From: Bog-756 sp963699105
GTDB lineage: Bacteria > Actinomycetota > Acidimicrobiia > Acidimicrobiales > RAAP-2
Assembly: GCA_963699105.1 (NCBI GenBank)
Contig: CAVOTI010000001.1
Coordinates: forward strand, 310,001-374,000
Reading direction: 5' to 3'
DNA length: 64,000 bases
The translations under genes were made by a program, and so were the position numbers. The notes beneath the pieces were generated by a model. It ran no database searches. It worked only from the letters and a program-made list of their open reading frames with translations, and was not told the origin of the DNA. This document shows positions 38,121 to 46,851 of this stretch, one piece after another. How positions within the stretch are numbered: the first letter of the stretch is position 1; each line of letters begins with the position of its first letter.

Positions 38121-38626
38121 GACGGGTCTCCCGTGGCCGCCGCCACCGCCCGACGGAGGGGCTGGGTGGTGAGATGGCAGGCGGCCAGGGCCAGGGCGTC
38201 GGCCACATCGGGCGGCCGCGGGGTCTCGCTCAGGCCGAGGACCGAGGCCACCATCCTCTGGACCTGGTCCTTGGTGGCGCTGCCGTAACCGACCAGGGCC
38301 AGCTTGACCTCGTTCGACGTGTACTGGGCCACTTCGCAGCCGAACTCGGCCGCCGCCACCAGGGCGACACCGGCGGCCTGGCCGGTGGCCATGGCGGTGC
38401 GGGCGTTGACCTGGAAGAACACCCGCTCGACGACCACGGCATCGGGTGTGAACTCGCGTACCAGGGCCCGGAGCTCCTCCGACAGGGTGTGCAACCGCTC
38501 GGGCAGGGGCACCGACGGCTCGGTGGAGATCACCCCGCCGGCCACCGCGGCCAGCGCGCCGCCCCGACGGGTCACGATGCCGTATCCACACCGGGACAGG
38601 CCGGGGTCGACTCCCAGGACGAACAT
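38117..38626 (-). CDS. ruvC: Holliday junction resolvase RuvC
   Basis: Endonuclease that cleaves Holliday junctions. 169 residues with the acidic active-site residues in FVLGVDPGLSRCGYGIV (first Asp), AVVVERVFFQVNARTAMATG (Glu) and PPDVADALALAACH (last Asp pair); YTSNEVKLALVGYGSATKDQ is also characteristic. The ATG at 38626 begins exactly at the catalytic beta-strand, as in other RuvC proteins; the frame is open upstream only as a shadow of yebC. The reading frame is intact, in contrast to its neighbours. It lies 53 bp downstream of yebC, the usual yebC-ruvC-ruvA-ruvB order. Confidence 0.95.
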   Translation of the reverse strand: MFVLGVDPGLSRCGYGIVTRRGGALAAVAGGVISTEPSVPLPERLHTLSEELRALVREFTPDAVVVERVFFQVNARTAMATGQAAGVALVAAAEFGCEVAQYTSNEVKLALVGYGSATKDQVQRMVASVLGLSETPRPPDVADALALAACHLTTQPLRRAVAAATGDPS

Positions 38627-38679
38627 GCGTTCGATGCTACCCCGCCGGGGAGACGGGCCGGGGATCTCGACCCGGGCGC

Positions 38680-39431
38680 TCACCCCTGATAGGCGGCCAT
38701 CACCGCGTCGGGGATGTCGAAGTTGGCGTAGACGTTCTGCACGTCGTCGTGGTCGTCCAGGGCCTCGATGAGCCGCAACACCCGCTTGGCCTCCGGCTCC
38801 GAGGACACTTCGACCGTGGTGGTGGGCACCATGGTGAGCTCGGGAGCACCGGGTTCGAGCCCGGCATCCTCGAGGGCGGTGTGGACGGCGGCCAGCTCGG
38901 CCGGGGCGCTGGTGACGAGCCACCGGTCGCCCTCGTCGGCGAGATCTTCGGCGCCCGCTTCCATGACCACCTCCAACACCCGCTCCTCGTCGAAGGTCGG
39001 AAGGGACGGCGATCACGCCTTTGCGCTCGAACTGCCAGCTGACCGCGCCCGGCTCGGCCAGGGCGCCGCCGTTCTTGTTGAAGACGTTCCTGATCTCCGC
39101 CCCGGTCCGGTTGCGATTGTCGGACAGGCACTCCACGATCACCGCCACCCCGTCGGGGGCGTACCCCTCATAGGAGATCGACTCGTAGCGGACGCCCTCC
39201 AACTCCCCCGAGCCCGCGCTTGATGGCCCGTTCGATGGTGTCGATGGGCACCGATGCGTCTCGGGCCTTGGCGTACATGGTCCGCAGGCTGGCGTTGGCG
39301 GTCATGTCGCTGCCACCCTCGCGGGCCGCCACCTCGACCTGGCGGATGATCTTGGCGAACACCTTGGCCCGGGCCGAGTCCTGAGCCCCCTTGCGGTACT
39401 TGGTGGTGGCCCACTTGGAGTGTCCCGACAT
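38680..39431 (-). CDS. yebC: YebC/PmpR-family protein, two indels
   Basis: Cytosolic YebC-family protein; members act as transcription regulators or, in recent work, as factors for translating difficult peptide motifs. N-terminus MSGHSKWATTKYRKGAQDSA is diagnostic, followed by EVAAREGGSDMTANASLRTM and IERAIKRGLG. An extra G in the C5 run at 39206-39210 shifts the frame; it continues ELEGVRYESISYEGYAPDGV, DNRNRTGAEIRNVFNKNGG and VSWQFERKGVIAVPS. A second extra base near 38995 leads to FDEERVLEVVMEAGAEDLAD and the C-terminal DDVQNVYANFDIPD. About 250 residues, standard. Three bases separate its start codon from the pdxT stop. Confidence 0.9.
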
Positions 39432-39434
39432 CGA

Positions 39435-40053
39435 CTAACGCCTCTCCTCTTTGGTCATCTCCACGAACACCTGATGCAGCCTACGGTCACCGGTGAGCTC
39501 GGGGTGGAACGACGGTGACCAGCACCCGGCCCTGACGGCATACCACCGGCGGTTCGGCGCCCGGTCGGTCGCCGTCGCCGGGTCGGGACGGGAGGGTGGC
39601 CAGCACCTCGACCCCGGGGCCGGTGCGCTCGACCACCGGGGCCCGGATGAACACGGCATGGACGGGACCCCCCTCGAGGCCGTCGACGGCGAGTTCGCAC
39701 TCGAACGACGCCCGCTGACGCCCGTAGCCGTTGCGGCGGACGGTGAGGTCGATGACGCCGAACCGCCGCTGGTCGGGCCGGCCGTCGAGGACCTCGGCGG
39801 CCAGGAGGATCATCCCGGCGCACGTCCCGAAGACGGCCATCCCCCGATCGAGGGCGGTGGCCAGCGGCTCGAACAGTCCCGAGGACTCCATCAGCAGCGA
39901 CAGGGTGGTGGACTCCCCGCCGGGGATGATCAGTCCGTCCAGCCCGTCGAGATCGCCGGGACCCCGGACCAGCGCCACCGGCTCACCCAGGGCCGACAGG
40001 GCGGTGATGTGCTCACGTACGTCACCCTGGAGGGCGAGCACTCCCACGGTCAC
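39435..40053 (-). CDS. pdxT: Glutaminase subunit of pyridoxal 5'-phosphate synthase, one indel
   Basis: Hydrolyses glutamine and passes ammonia to PdxS. Class I glutamine amidotransferase fold: VGVLALQGDVREHITALSAL, LDGLIIPGGESTTLSLLM, nucleophile Cys in AVFGTCAGMILLA and the region RNGYGRQRASFECEL. An extra G near 39513 displaces the His/Glu motif; the adjacent frame gives SFHPELTGDRRLHQVFVEM, completing the catalytic triad. About 205 residues. GTG start at 40053. Its gene order with pdxS and yebC matches M. tuberculosis, but the tesB-like gene found between pdxS and pdxT there is absent. Confidence 0.92.
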
Positions 40054-40095
40054 CGCAAGGTCCCAGTCCGTGACCGCGGCCGGCCGGCCCCCCGG

Positions 40096-41010
40096 TCACC
40101 AACCACGCTCGGCCAGGTGGACGCCGAGGGTGCCGATCTCCTGACCGGCCATGGCATCACCCAGCCCGGTGGACACCTTGGCCACCAGATCGGCATCGGT
40201 GAAGTGGGCGGTGGCCTCGACGACGGCTCGGGCCATGTGGGCGGGGATTGCCGCTCTTGAAGATCCCCGAACCCACGAACACCGCCTCGGCACCGAGCTG
40301 CATGACCAGCGAGGCATCGGCCGGGGTGGCGATGCCACCGGCACAGAACAGGGCACGGGGAGGCGGCCGGTGCGGGCGATCTCCTGGACCAGGCCGATCG
40401 GTGCCGCCAGCTCCTTGGCCCATCCGTAAAGTTCGGCCGGGTCGGCCTGGGTCACCCGCCGGATGTCGCCGAGGATGGACCGGAGGTGGCGGACGGCCTC
40501 GACGATGTTGCCGGTGCCGGCCTCGCCCTTGGAGCGGATCATGGCCGCACCCTCGGAGATCCGGCGGAGGGCTTCACCGAGGTTGGTGGCGCCGCACACG
40601 AAGGGGATGTCGAACGCCCACTTGTCGATGTGGTGGGCCTCGTCGGCCGGGGTCAGCACCTCGCTCTCGTCGACGTAGTCCACGCCCAGGGCCGCCAGTA
40701 CCTGGGCCTCGGCGAAGTGGCCGATGCGGGCCTTGGCCATCACCGGTACGGTCACCGCCGCCTTGATCCCCTCGATGAGGGCGGGATCGCTCATGCGGGC
40801 CACGCCGCCGTCGCGCCGGATGTCGGCGGGTACCCGCTCGAGTGCCATGACGGCCACGGCCCCGGCGTCCTCGGCCACCTTGGCCTGGTCGGCGTCGACC
40901 ACGTCCATGATCACCCCGCCCCGCAACATCTCGGCCAGGCCCCGCTTGACGGTGAACGAGCCGGTGGGACGGTGGGTGGACACTGCGCTGTCGCTCACAG
41001 GATCAGCCAT
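40096..41010 (-). CDS. pdxS: Synthase subunit of pyridoxal 5'-phosphate synthase, two compensating indels
   Basis: Forms PLP from ribose 5-phosphate, glyceraldehyde 3-phosphate and PdxT-derived ammonia. VKRGLAEMLRGGVIMDVVDA, MALERVPADIRRDGGVARMS, active-site lysine in VPVMAKARIGHFAEAQ, GVDYVDESEVLTPADEAHHI and RSKGEAGTGNIVEAVRHLR are all classical. Between ~40354 and ~40245 the frame reads nonsense, whereas the shifted frame gives ALFCAGGIATPADASLVMQL and GAEAVFVGSGIFKSGN; a lost base at ~40354 and an extra C at 40243-40246 repair it. The protein then ends normally. ATG at 41010. ~304 residues. Confidence 0.93.
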   Translation of the reverse strand: MADPVSDSAVSTHRPTGSFTVKRGLAEMLRGGVIMDVVDADQAKVAEDAGAVAVMALERVPADIRRDGGVARMSDPALIEGIKAAVTVPVMAKARIGHFAEAQVLAALGVDYVDESEVLTPADEAHHIDKWAFDIPFVCGATNLGEALRRISEGAAMIRSKGEAGTGNIVEAVRHLRSILGDIRRVTQADPAELYGWAKELAAPIGLVQEIARTGRLPVPCSVPVASPPRPMPRWSCSSVPRRCSWVRGSSRAAIPAHMARAVVEATAHFTDADLVAKVSTGLGDAMAGQEIGTLGVHLAERGW

Positions 41011-41109
41011 GGGCCCATGCTACCCCTGGCCACGTGCCTCCAGCCCGAGCCGCGCCGCCGGACGCCCCTTCCGGGACGCCCGGCGACCGGGGACCTGCAG
41101 GCCGGTGGA

Positions 41110-41692
41110 TCAGGACCGCAGCACGGCCTCGAGCTCGATCTGGATGTCCACCTTCTTGGCCACCACGAGACCGCCGGCCTCCATGACCGCCCCGAAGCTC
41201 ACATCGAAGTCGTCGCGGTTGATGCTGGTGGAGGCGCTGAACCCGACACGGAAGTTGCCATAGGGGTCCTTGACGACGCCCTCGAGGGTCACGTCCAGGG
41301 TGACCGACTTGGTCACCCCACGGATGGTCAGGTCCCCGTCGACCTTGAACTCGGTTGGGCCCTCGGGCTTGACCGACGTGCTCACGAAGGTCCACTTCGG
41401 ATGGTTTTCGACGTCGAAGAAGTCGTCGGTCCGCAGGTGGTTGTCCCGGGTCTCGTCACGGGTGTCGACCGTGGTGGCGTCGATGGTGACGGTGGCCTTG
41501 GAGTCCGCCGGATCTTCCCCCAGCTCCAGGGTTCCTTCGAAGGATGCTGAGCCGACCCCGCACCTTGGACACGGCCATGTGCCGCACGGCGAAACCCAAC
41601 TCGGTGTGGGACGGGTCGATGTCGTAGGTACCGACGGGGGGATACTCGACGCCGTTCACGGTTCTGATGGCTACTCCTGCTTCAGGGGACAT
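41110..41692 (-). CDS. YceI-family lipid-binding protein, one indel
   Basis: Lipocalin-like beta-barrel of the YceI family, which binds isoprenoid or other amphiphilic ligands. GTYDIDPSHTELGFAVRHMA and VSKVRGRL open the barrel; one extra base near 41548 shifts the frame, after which ASFEGTLELGEDPADSKATV, ATTVDTRDETRDNHLRTDDF and HPKWTFVSTSVKPEG continue, then GDLTIRGVTKSVTLDVTLEG and VGFSASTSINRDDFDVSFG. No signal peptide is visible, so it is probably cytoplasmic, unlike E. coli YceI. ~194 residues. ATG at 41692 with a strong AAGGAG Shine-Dalgarno. Divergent from a marR gene, with a clear promoter and two palindromes between them. Confidence 0.9.
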
Positions 41693-41773
41693 TGGCTCTC
41701 CTTGGGATGTTTGGGATTCGGGGATGTCGGGACTGATCGACCGGATTGGTGATGACGTCCGGTCATTTGTTGC

Positions 41774-41783
41774 TTGAAATCAA
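41774..41783. promoter_or_regulatory. Inverted repeat TTGAAATCAA in the yceI/marR intergenic region
   Basis: TTGA-AA-TCAA is a short inverted repeat of the kind bound by MarR-family dimers. It lies immediately downstream of the yceI -10 element, overlapping the predicted transcription start, where a bound repressor would block yceI. Confidence 0.5.
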
Positions 41784-41810
41784 CTATAGCACAACTAGTT
41801 GCACTCGCAA
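41783..41810 (-). promoter_or_regulatory. yceI promoter: TTGCGA - 16 bp - TATAGT
   Basis: On the - strand a -35 box TTGCGA (41810-41805) and a -10 box TATAGT (41788-41783) are separated by 16 bp, in a stretch clearly more AT-rich than the rest of the window. The predicted start is near 41776, leaving a leader of about 85 nt before the yceI ATG. Confidence 0.6.
41792..41801. promoter_or_regulatory. Perfect 10-bp palindrome CAACTAGTTG (putative MarR operator)
   Basis: The palindrome lies wholly inside the 16-bp spacer of the yceI promoter. Binding there would exclude RNA polymerase from yceI and, being ~40 bp upstream of marR, could also autoregulate marR. Confidence 0.55.
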
Positions 41811-41829
41811 ATACCAATCGGTTACCTGT

Positions 41830-42354
41830 ATGATGCGGGCCATGGGACAGTTGTCGAGTACCGATGAGGAGCGGCTCACCACGGTAGGCCTGCTCATGGA
41901 GTCAGCGGCCGGCCTCCGCCGGGCCATCCAGCGGAGGACCGAGGCGGAGAACTCCCTCTCCAACCAGTCTTTCGACGTCCTGATCCGCCTGGCCCGCAGC
42001 CCGGGGTCAGAGCTTCGGATGAGCGAGCTGGCGGCCCAGACGACACTCACCCCGAGCGGCCTGACCCGGTCGGTGGATCGCTTGCACGACCAGGGCTTGG
42101 TGGTGCGGCGGGTCTGTCCCGAGGACCGACGGGGCGCATTTGCGGTGCTGACCCCGGCCGGTCGGGAACTGATGGACCGGGCCATCCCCGAGCACGTCGC
42201 CCACATCGACGAGCTGCTGAGCAGCCTGTTCGCCCCCGAAGAGGAGGCGACCCTGGCCATGCTGTTGCGCCGGTTGCGGGACCACCTCTACGACACCGGC
42301 GCCGACTGGGGTCTCGCCCACGACGACGCCGATCTGTGCTCCGGGGAGGATTGA
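41830..42354 (+). CDS. MarR-family transcriptional regulator
   Basis: Winged-helix regulator, 170-174 residues. The DNA-binding core reads SFDVLIRLARSPGSELRMSE, LAAQTTLTPSGLTRSVDRLH (recognition helix) and the wing VVRRVCPEDRRGAFAVLTPA; the rest are dimerisation helices. Starts at 41830, 41833 or 41842 are possible. No Shine-Dalgarno is seen; a TATGAT at 41829-41834 would place the transcript start at or next to the ATG at 41842, so a leaderless mRNA is plausible. Divergent from yceI with two palindromes between, a classical arrangement in which the regulator represses its neighbour and itself. The ligand is unknown. Confidence 0.9.
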   Translation: MMRAMGQLSSTDEERLTTVGLLMESAAGLRRAIQRRTEAENSLSNQSFDVLIRLARSPGSELRMSELAAQTTLTPSGLTRSVDRLHDQGLVVRRVCPEDRRGAFAVLTPAGRELMDRAIPEHVAHIDELLSSLFAPEEEATLAMLLRRLRDHLYDTGADWGLAHDDADLCSGED

Positions 42355-42467
42355 CCGTCCCGGGCATCGCCGGCTGACACCTACCCTTCCGTCCCCGGCC
42401 CCGTCTGCCCCGGCCCCGTCCGCCCCGTCCAGCCCGTCCGGGGGACCCGGGCCCACCGTTCGGTGAG

Positions 42468-43682
42468 TCAGTAGAGCGACAGCGCCGCCGCCCGCACGCG
42501 GGTGTCGTCCAGATTTCCCTCCATCGACTCCCCCGCCCCGGCACCGACCATGGGGTCGATCCACAGCCACCGGGTGAGGGCGGCGGTCCGTCCCCTCCCG
42601 GGCGGCCAGGCGACCGTGGCACGGGACCGGGACAGTTCGATCATCACGTCGAGGGCCGAGCCGATGCCCGGCGGATAGCGAACCACGCGGGCCGCCCGCT
42701 GGTCGGCTTCGTAGGCCTTGCCCCGGCCGATGAGCCGGTGTACCCGTTCCGTCCCGGCCACCACTCCGGTGAGGGCGGCCAACGGAGCGGTCGTCGCCAC
42801 CGCCACCCCGGCCACCACGGTGTCGTGTCGCTTGATGTGCACCAGCTCATGGGCCAGCACGCCCTCCAGCTCCACCAGGGTGAGCGACCCTTCGAGACCG
42901 GAGGTCACCACCAACGAGGCGCTGCCCGGGTCGTGGCCGATGGCCATGGCGTTGGGCACCGGGCTGTCGACGACGCAGACGACGGGGGCCGGCAGTCCCA
43001 TGGTGGCGCACAGCCCGTCGACCAGGTTGTGCAGCCGCGGGTGTTCCCACTCGTGACTGGGTCGGGCTCCGACGGCCCGGAGCACGGCCCGGGGAGCACT
43101 CTGCCACTGCCAGGCGACCAGACCGACGGCCACCACCACCAGAGAGGCCACCCCGATGGCCACCGACAGACCGAGTGCGATCACCACGACACCGACCACG
43201 ATGCCGGTCACCACTCCCGGCACGGCGCAGATCCGGATCGCCTTCATCCTGTTGGCCCGCACGGCCGCCGCCTCATCTCCTCCGTCGCCGCGCTCGACCG
43301 GCGGGGCCGCCGCCGGCGTGACCGTCGGTGGCCCGGTGGCGGATCGGGGCGTTCCGGATCGGGGCGTTCCGGACCGGCCCTGGCCCCGATTCCCGGACGG
43401 CGGACCCTGGTCTCCGCCGGTGGCCCTGGCTCTGGTCGACGGGCTGCCGCCGCCTCCGCCCGAATTCCTCGCCGTCGACCCGCCGCCGCCGCTTCCACCG
43501 CCCTTGGGCCCGCCCCCGCCTCCCCGGTTGCGGTTACGGTTCCGGTTCCGGTTTCCGCCCCCGACTCCCGATCCACCGGATCCGGACGGTGACCGTCCCG
43601 GCGTCGAGCCACCACCGCCGGGTCCACCGCCTCCCCGGCCTGACTGGGTCCGGGGTTCGGGCTTGGGAGGGACGTCAGACAT
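42468..43682 (-). CDS. M48-family (HtpX-like) membrane metallopeptidase with Gly-rich N-terminus
   Basis: Zinc metallopeptidase, 404 residues. The first ~130 residues are a Gly/Ser/Arg/Asn low-complexity region (GGNRNRNRNRNRGGGGG) coded by 6-bp repeats near 43527-43560. A hydrophobic hairpin follows (VVTGIVVGVVVIALGLSVAI, VASLVVVAVGLVAWQW), then the catalytic domain with VVDSPVPNAMAIGHDPGSAS, the HExxH motif in LEGVLAHELVHIKRHD, a further TM, and the third zinc ligand in YEADQRAARVVRYPPG. HtpX enzymes degrade damaged membrane proteins; this one is more like the actinobacterial M48 group. ATG at 43682, 22 bp downstream of the pimA stop. Convergent with marR across a 113-bp gap of CCCCGG-rich repeats. 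Confidence 0.85.
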   Translation of the reverse strand: MSDVPPKPEPRTQSGRGGGGPGGGGSTPGRSPSGSGGSGVGGGNRNRNRNRNRGGGGGPKGGGSGGGGSTARNSGGGGGSPSTRARATGGDQGPPSGNRGQGRSGTPRSGTPRSATGPPTVTPAAAPPVERGDGGDEAAAVRANRMKAIRICAVPGVVTGIVVGVVVIALGLSVAIGVASLVVVAVGLVAWQWQSAPRAVLRAVGARPSHEWEHPRLHNLVDGLCATMGLPAPVVCVVDSPVPNAMAIGHDPGSASLVVTSGLEGSLTLVELEGVLAHELVHIKRHDTVVAGVAVATTAPLAALTGVVAGTERVHRLIGRGKAYEADQRAARVVRYPPGIGSALDVMIELSRSRATVAWPPGRGRTAALTRWLWIDPMVGAGAGESMEGNLDDTRVRAAALSLY

Positions 43683-43704
43683 CGTTCGAGCAGTGTACGG
43701 CCGC

Positions 43705-44918
43705 TCAGCCCGGTGGGCCGACCATGGACGAGCGGTAGTAGTCCTCGTAGCGGGCGGCCAGCCGGCTCATGGAGAACTCCGAGGCCCGCTCGGCCGCCGA
43801 ATCCAGCCATCGGCTCCGCCCGTCGCCGTCCGGGCGCCCCACCGGCTCGGTCGTCCTCGCCGCCCGGGGTGCTGACCGCCGATCGCCCGGACAGCACCCC
43901 GTTGAGGGCGACCGAGAGGGCCTGGGCGTCGCCCGGAGGCACGAGCACGGCCAGGCGGCCGGCCGCCGCCCGGTACCCGTCGATGTCACTGGCCACCACC
44001 ACGGTACGGGCGGCCATGCCCTCGAGAAGCACCATCCCGAACGACTCGCCCCCCAGCGACGGGGCGCACAGGACGTCGGCCGCCACCAGCCGGCGGATCT
44101 TCTCCTCTTCGGACAGCACGCCCAGCCACTCGATGTCGGCCGAGTCCGGATGGTGCTGCCGCAGGGCGTTGGTCTGGGGGCCGTCTCCGGCGATCCACAG
44201 TCGTGGCCGGCCCGCCCGACGTCGATGACCGGCCCCCGTCACCTGGTCGAGGTCGGCCGCCGCCTCCAACAGGCCGTGCAGACCCTTGCGCTCCTCGTGG
44301 CGCCCGAGGAACAGCACGGTCGGCCGGTCCGAAGGCCACGGTTCGACGTCCTGGTAGCGGTCGACCTCCACCCCGTTGAACACGATGTCCACCGTCCCGC
44401 CCAGGGCCCGGGAGGCGGTGGCACTGGCTGCCTCGGACACCGCGCACTGGACGGCGAACCGGCCCGACAGTCTGCGGGTGAGCGGGCGCAGCATCCGGTA
44501 GAAGACGCTCGGCCCGCTCCGGTGGAAGGTGGCCACCACCGGCGGGATCCCCCGTCCGAGCAGCAGTCCGTAGGGAACGCCGGGGGTGAAGGGTTCGTGG
44601 ACATGGACCACGTCGAAGTCACCTGACACCAGCATCCGCCGGGCATACCGGACCGCCCGCACCGACACCGTCACCGGGGCCACCGACCCGTTGGCCGGAA
44701 GGGAGACCGGAGCGACCGGTGACCACCAGGTCGATATCGGACGGAGCATGGGAGACGGCGTCGAGGGGAGCGAACACCGTCACCTGTACGCCCCGGGCGG
44801 CCAGCGCCCGGGCCAGCCCGATGGCCTGGCCCTGCACCCCGCCCGGGCGCGACAGACTGTAGGGGCACACCATGGCTATGCGGAGCGGGGGCGGAGTCGC
44901 AGCCTCGCCGGAAGGCAC
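43705..44918 (-). CDS. pimA: PimA-type phosphatidylinositol mannosyltransferase (GT4), two indels
   Basis: Transfers the first mannose from GDP-mannose to phosphatidylinositol at the cytoplasmic membrane face. N-terminus RIAMVCPYSLSRPGGVQGQA is nearly diagnostic, then VTVFAPLDAVSHAPSDIDLV; an extra base near 44710 shifts to SLPANGSVAPVTVSVRAVRY, FDVVHVHEPFTPGVPYG, VVATFHRSGPSVFYRMLRPL, VLFLGRHEERKGLHGLL and the donor-site SFGMVLLEGMAARTVVVASD. Another extra base near 43866 precedes RTTEPVGRPDGDGRSRWLDS and the end at 43705. ~404 residues, close to M. tuberculosis PimA. GTG start 7 bp after the GGDEF stop. The presence of patA-like and pgsA genes upstream supports PimA over other GT4 roles. 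Confidence 0.87.
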
Positions 44919-44925
44919 CGGCCGG

Positions 44926-46851
44926 TCAGTCCATCATGGATCGTCGCTCGCGGCGCCGACTCCATTTGACGCCGTACATGGCGTCGTCAGCCCGGCTCAG
45001 CAACTTGGACGGATCAGTATCGGGGTTGTCGGCGAACACGCCCCCCACCGAGGCCAGCACGGTCAGGGTGCGCCCATCGATCCGATACGGCCTGGCCAGT
45101 GCGGCGGAAATGCGATCGGCGATCCTCAGCATCTCTTCCTCGCCACTCTCGATGTCACAGACCACCACGAACTCGTCACCCCCCAGACGGGCGACCGTGT
45201 CGGACGGGCGCACGATAGCTGACAGCCGGCGGGCCACGGCGATCAGCATGTCGTCGCCGACTTCGTGGCCGAGGACGTCGTTGATCTCCTTGAACTCGTC
45301 CAGGTCGAGCAGGTAGACGGCCACGCCCCGCATGATGGCGGTGCCGTCGGGGGGTATGGCCGTCCGGGCCTCGCGGTCGAGGGCATCGATGGCCTGTTGG
45401 AGGCGCTCGGCCAGCAGGGTGCGGTTGGCCAGTCCGGTCAGGGGGTCGTGCATGGCCAGCTCGGCCAGGCGCTCTTCGTTGAGCTTCTGCTCGGTGACGT
45501 CGTGCATGGCCACCACGGCACCCAGCCGCCGGCCCTCCTCGTCCACCAAGGGTTGGCCGTTGACACTGACCTTGCGTTTCGCTCCGGAGTGGGACTCGAG
45601 CACCAGCTCGATCTCCCGGAGCTGTTCGCCGGACATGGCCCGGATCAGCGGGTTCTCCCGCGGGGCCATGCGGGTGCCGTCGGGCCGCCGCAGGCCCTGC
45701 TCGCTCGGGATGCTGCCGATGGGATCGGCGTCGTCGGCCAGTCCGTGGAGACGACGGGCCGAGGGATTGAACACGGTGATGCGACCCTCGGCGTCGCAGG
45801 CCACGATGCCCTCGTCGAGGGTGTCCAGCAACACCTGGAGGAAACGCTCCTCCCGGCGGAGCTCGGTCGCCGAAAGCCGGGCATCGGTGATGTCGCTGAA
45901 GGACGACACCGCCCCGCTCAGGGATCCGTCCGACTCGAACAGCGTCTGGGAGTTAGCCTTGACCCACATCGGTGGTCTCCCGTCCCGGTGCAACCCGAGG
46001 ACCACCCCCACCGAACGCCGACCGCCGCCCACCCCGGCCAGCAACGGAAGGCCTGACGGTTCGATCGCCACCCCATCGGCGTCGGTGACCACCAGCCCGT
46101 GCCGGACGGCCGTCTCGACCAGGTCGGTGAGGCGCCGACCCAGGATCCGGACCCGGGGAGCCTCGAACATCACCTCGAAGGACTCGTTGACCTGGACGAG
46201 GGCCCCCGAGGCATCGACCACGATCACCCCGTCGGCCAACGAGTCGATGATGGTGGCCTGATGGAGCTCCGTGTCATCGACCCTTTGCTGGAGCTGCCTG
46301 CGTTCGGTGATGTCGCGGATGTTGACGACGATCCCGCCGATCGGATCGTCGAGATGGTTGGCCGCCACCACTTCGATGTCGATCGGAGCGCCGTCGGCCC
46401 GGTGGGTGCTGATCTCGAGCGAGACCGACAGGCGCCGTCGGGCCACCAGGTCACTGAACAGGGCCCGAACCGGCGCCACGCTGTCCGGGTCGAACAGGCC
46501 GAAGACGTCGAGACCCACCACGTCGGTGATGTCGTACCCGAACAGACGCTGGGCCGACGCACTGACGAAGATGAAGCGTCCGTCCTCGCCGACCACGGCG
46601 ATCACGTCGAAGTCGTGCTCGTTGAGCGAGTGGAACCGGGGCTCGCCCGCCTTCCCGTTTCCGTTGCCGTGGCCGTTGGCGCCGGCGTTTCCGATTCCGT
46701 TTCTGTTTCCGTTGGCCGTGGCGCTGGCCCCGTCGGCACCGGGCGGCGACGGGATGTTGCCGGGGCCGTCTTGCGCCGACGGCGTCGCCGGATGGGCCAG
46801 GCGGCCCAAGGCGGCACCGCCCGGCATTTCTCGGGCCTCGAACCCGGTCAT
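44926..46851 (-). CDS. PAS-PAS-PAS-GGDEF diguanylate cyclase
   Basis: Predicted c-di-GMP synthase, 641 residues, cytosolic (no TM helix). A low-complexity Asn/Gly N-terminus (NGNRNGIGNAGANGHGNGNG) precedes three PAS domains: ~65-185 (DFDVIAVVGEDGRFIFVSAS), ~190-305 (IIDSLADGVIVVDASGALVQ) and ~315-445 (VLLDTLDEGIVACDAEGRIT), then the GGDEF domain (~460-630) with HDPLTGLANRTLLAERL, the active motif ARLGGDEFVVV near 555 and the final SRADDAMYGVKW. An RxxD-type inhibitory site is not obvious. No EAL domain. The ATG overlaps the stop of the acyltransferase gene (ATGA), placing it inside the PIM gene run, which is unexpected. Confidence 0.93.
   Translation of the reverse strand: MTGFEAREMPGGAALGRLAHPATPSAQDGPGNIPSPPGADGASATANGNRNGIGNAGANGHGNGNGKAGEPRFHSLNEHDFDVIAVVGEDGRFIFVSASAQRLFGYDITDVVGLDVFGLFDPDSVAPVRALFSDLVARRRLSVSLEISTHRADGAPIDIEVVAANHLDDPIGGIVVNIRDITERRQLQQRVDDTELHQATIIDSLADGVIVVDASGALVQVNESFEVMFEAPRVRILGRRLTDLVETAVRHGLVVTDADGVAIEPSGLPLLAGVGGGRRSVGVVLGLHRDGRPPMWVKANSQTLFESDGSLSGAVSSFSDITDARLSATELRREERFLQVLLDTLDEGIVACDAEGRITVFNPSARRLHGLADDADPIGSIPSEQGLRRPDGTRMAPRENPLIRAMSGEQLREIELVLESHSGAKRKVSVNGQPLVDEEGRRLGAVVAMHDVTEQKLNEERLAELAMHDPLTGLANRTLLAERLQQAIDALDREARTAIPPDGTAIMRGVAVYLLDLDEFKEINDVLGHEVGDDMLIAVARRLSAIVRPSDTVARLGGDEFVVVCDIESGEEEMLRIADRISAALARPYRIDGRTLTVLASVGGVFADNPDTDPSKLLSRADDAMYGVKWSRRRERRSMMD

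Noticed and set aside
38845..38875. GGTTCGAGCCC resembling a tRNA T-arm
   Set aside because: It lies inside yebC coding sequence; no acceptor, D or anticodon arms can be folded around it.
42355..42467. CCCCGGCCCCGTC repeats between marR and the M48 gene as a mobile element end
   Set aside because: Short imperfect GC repeats only, no terminal inverted repeats, target duplication or transposase.
31507..44710. Programmed ribosomal frameshifting in many genes
   Set aside because: Breaks occur at unrelated positions in essential genes, in both directions, without slippery-site or pseudoknot context; sequence error explains all with one assumption.
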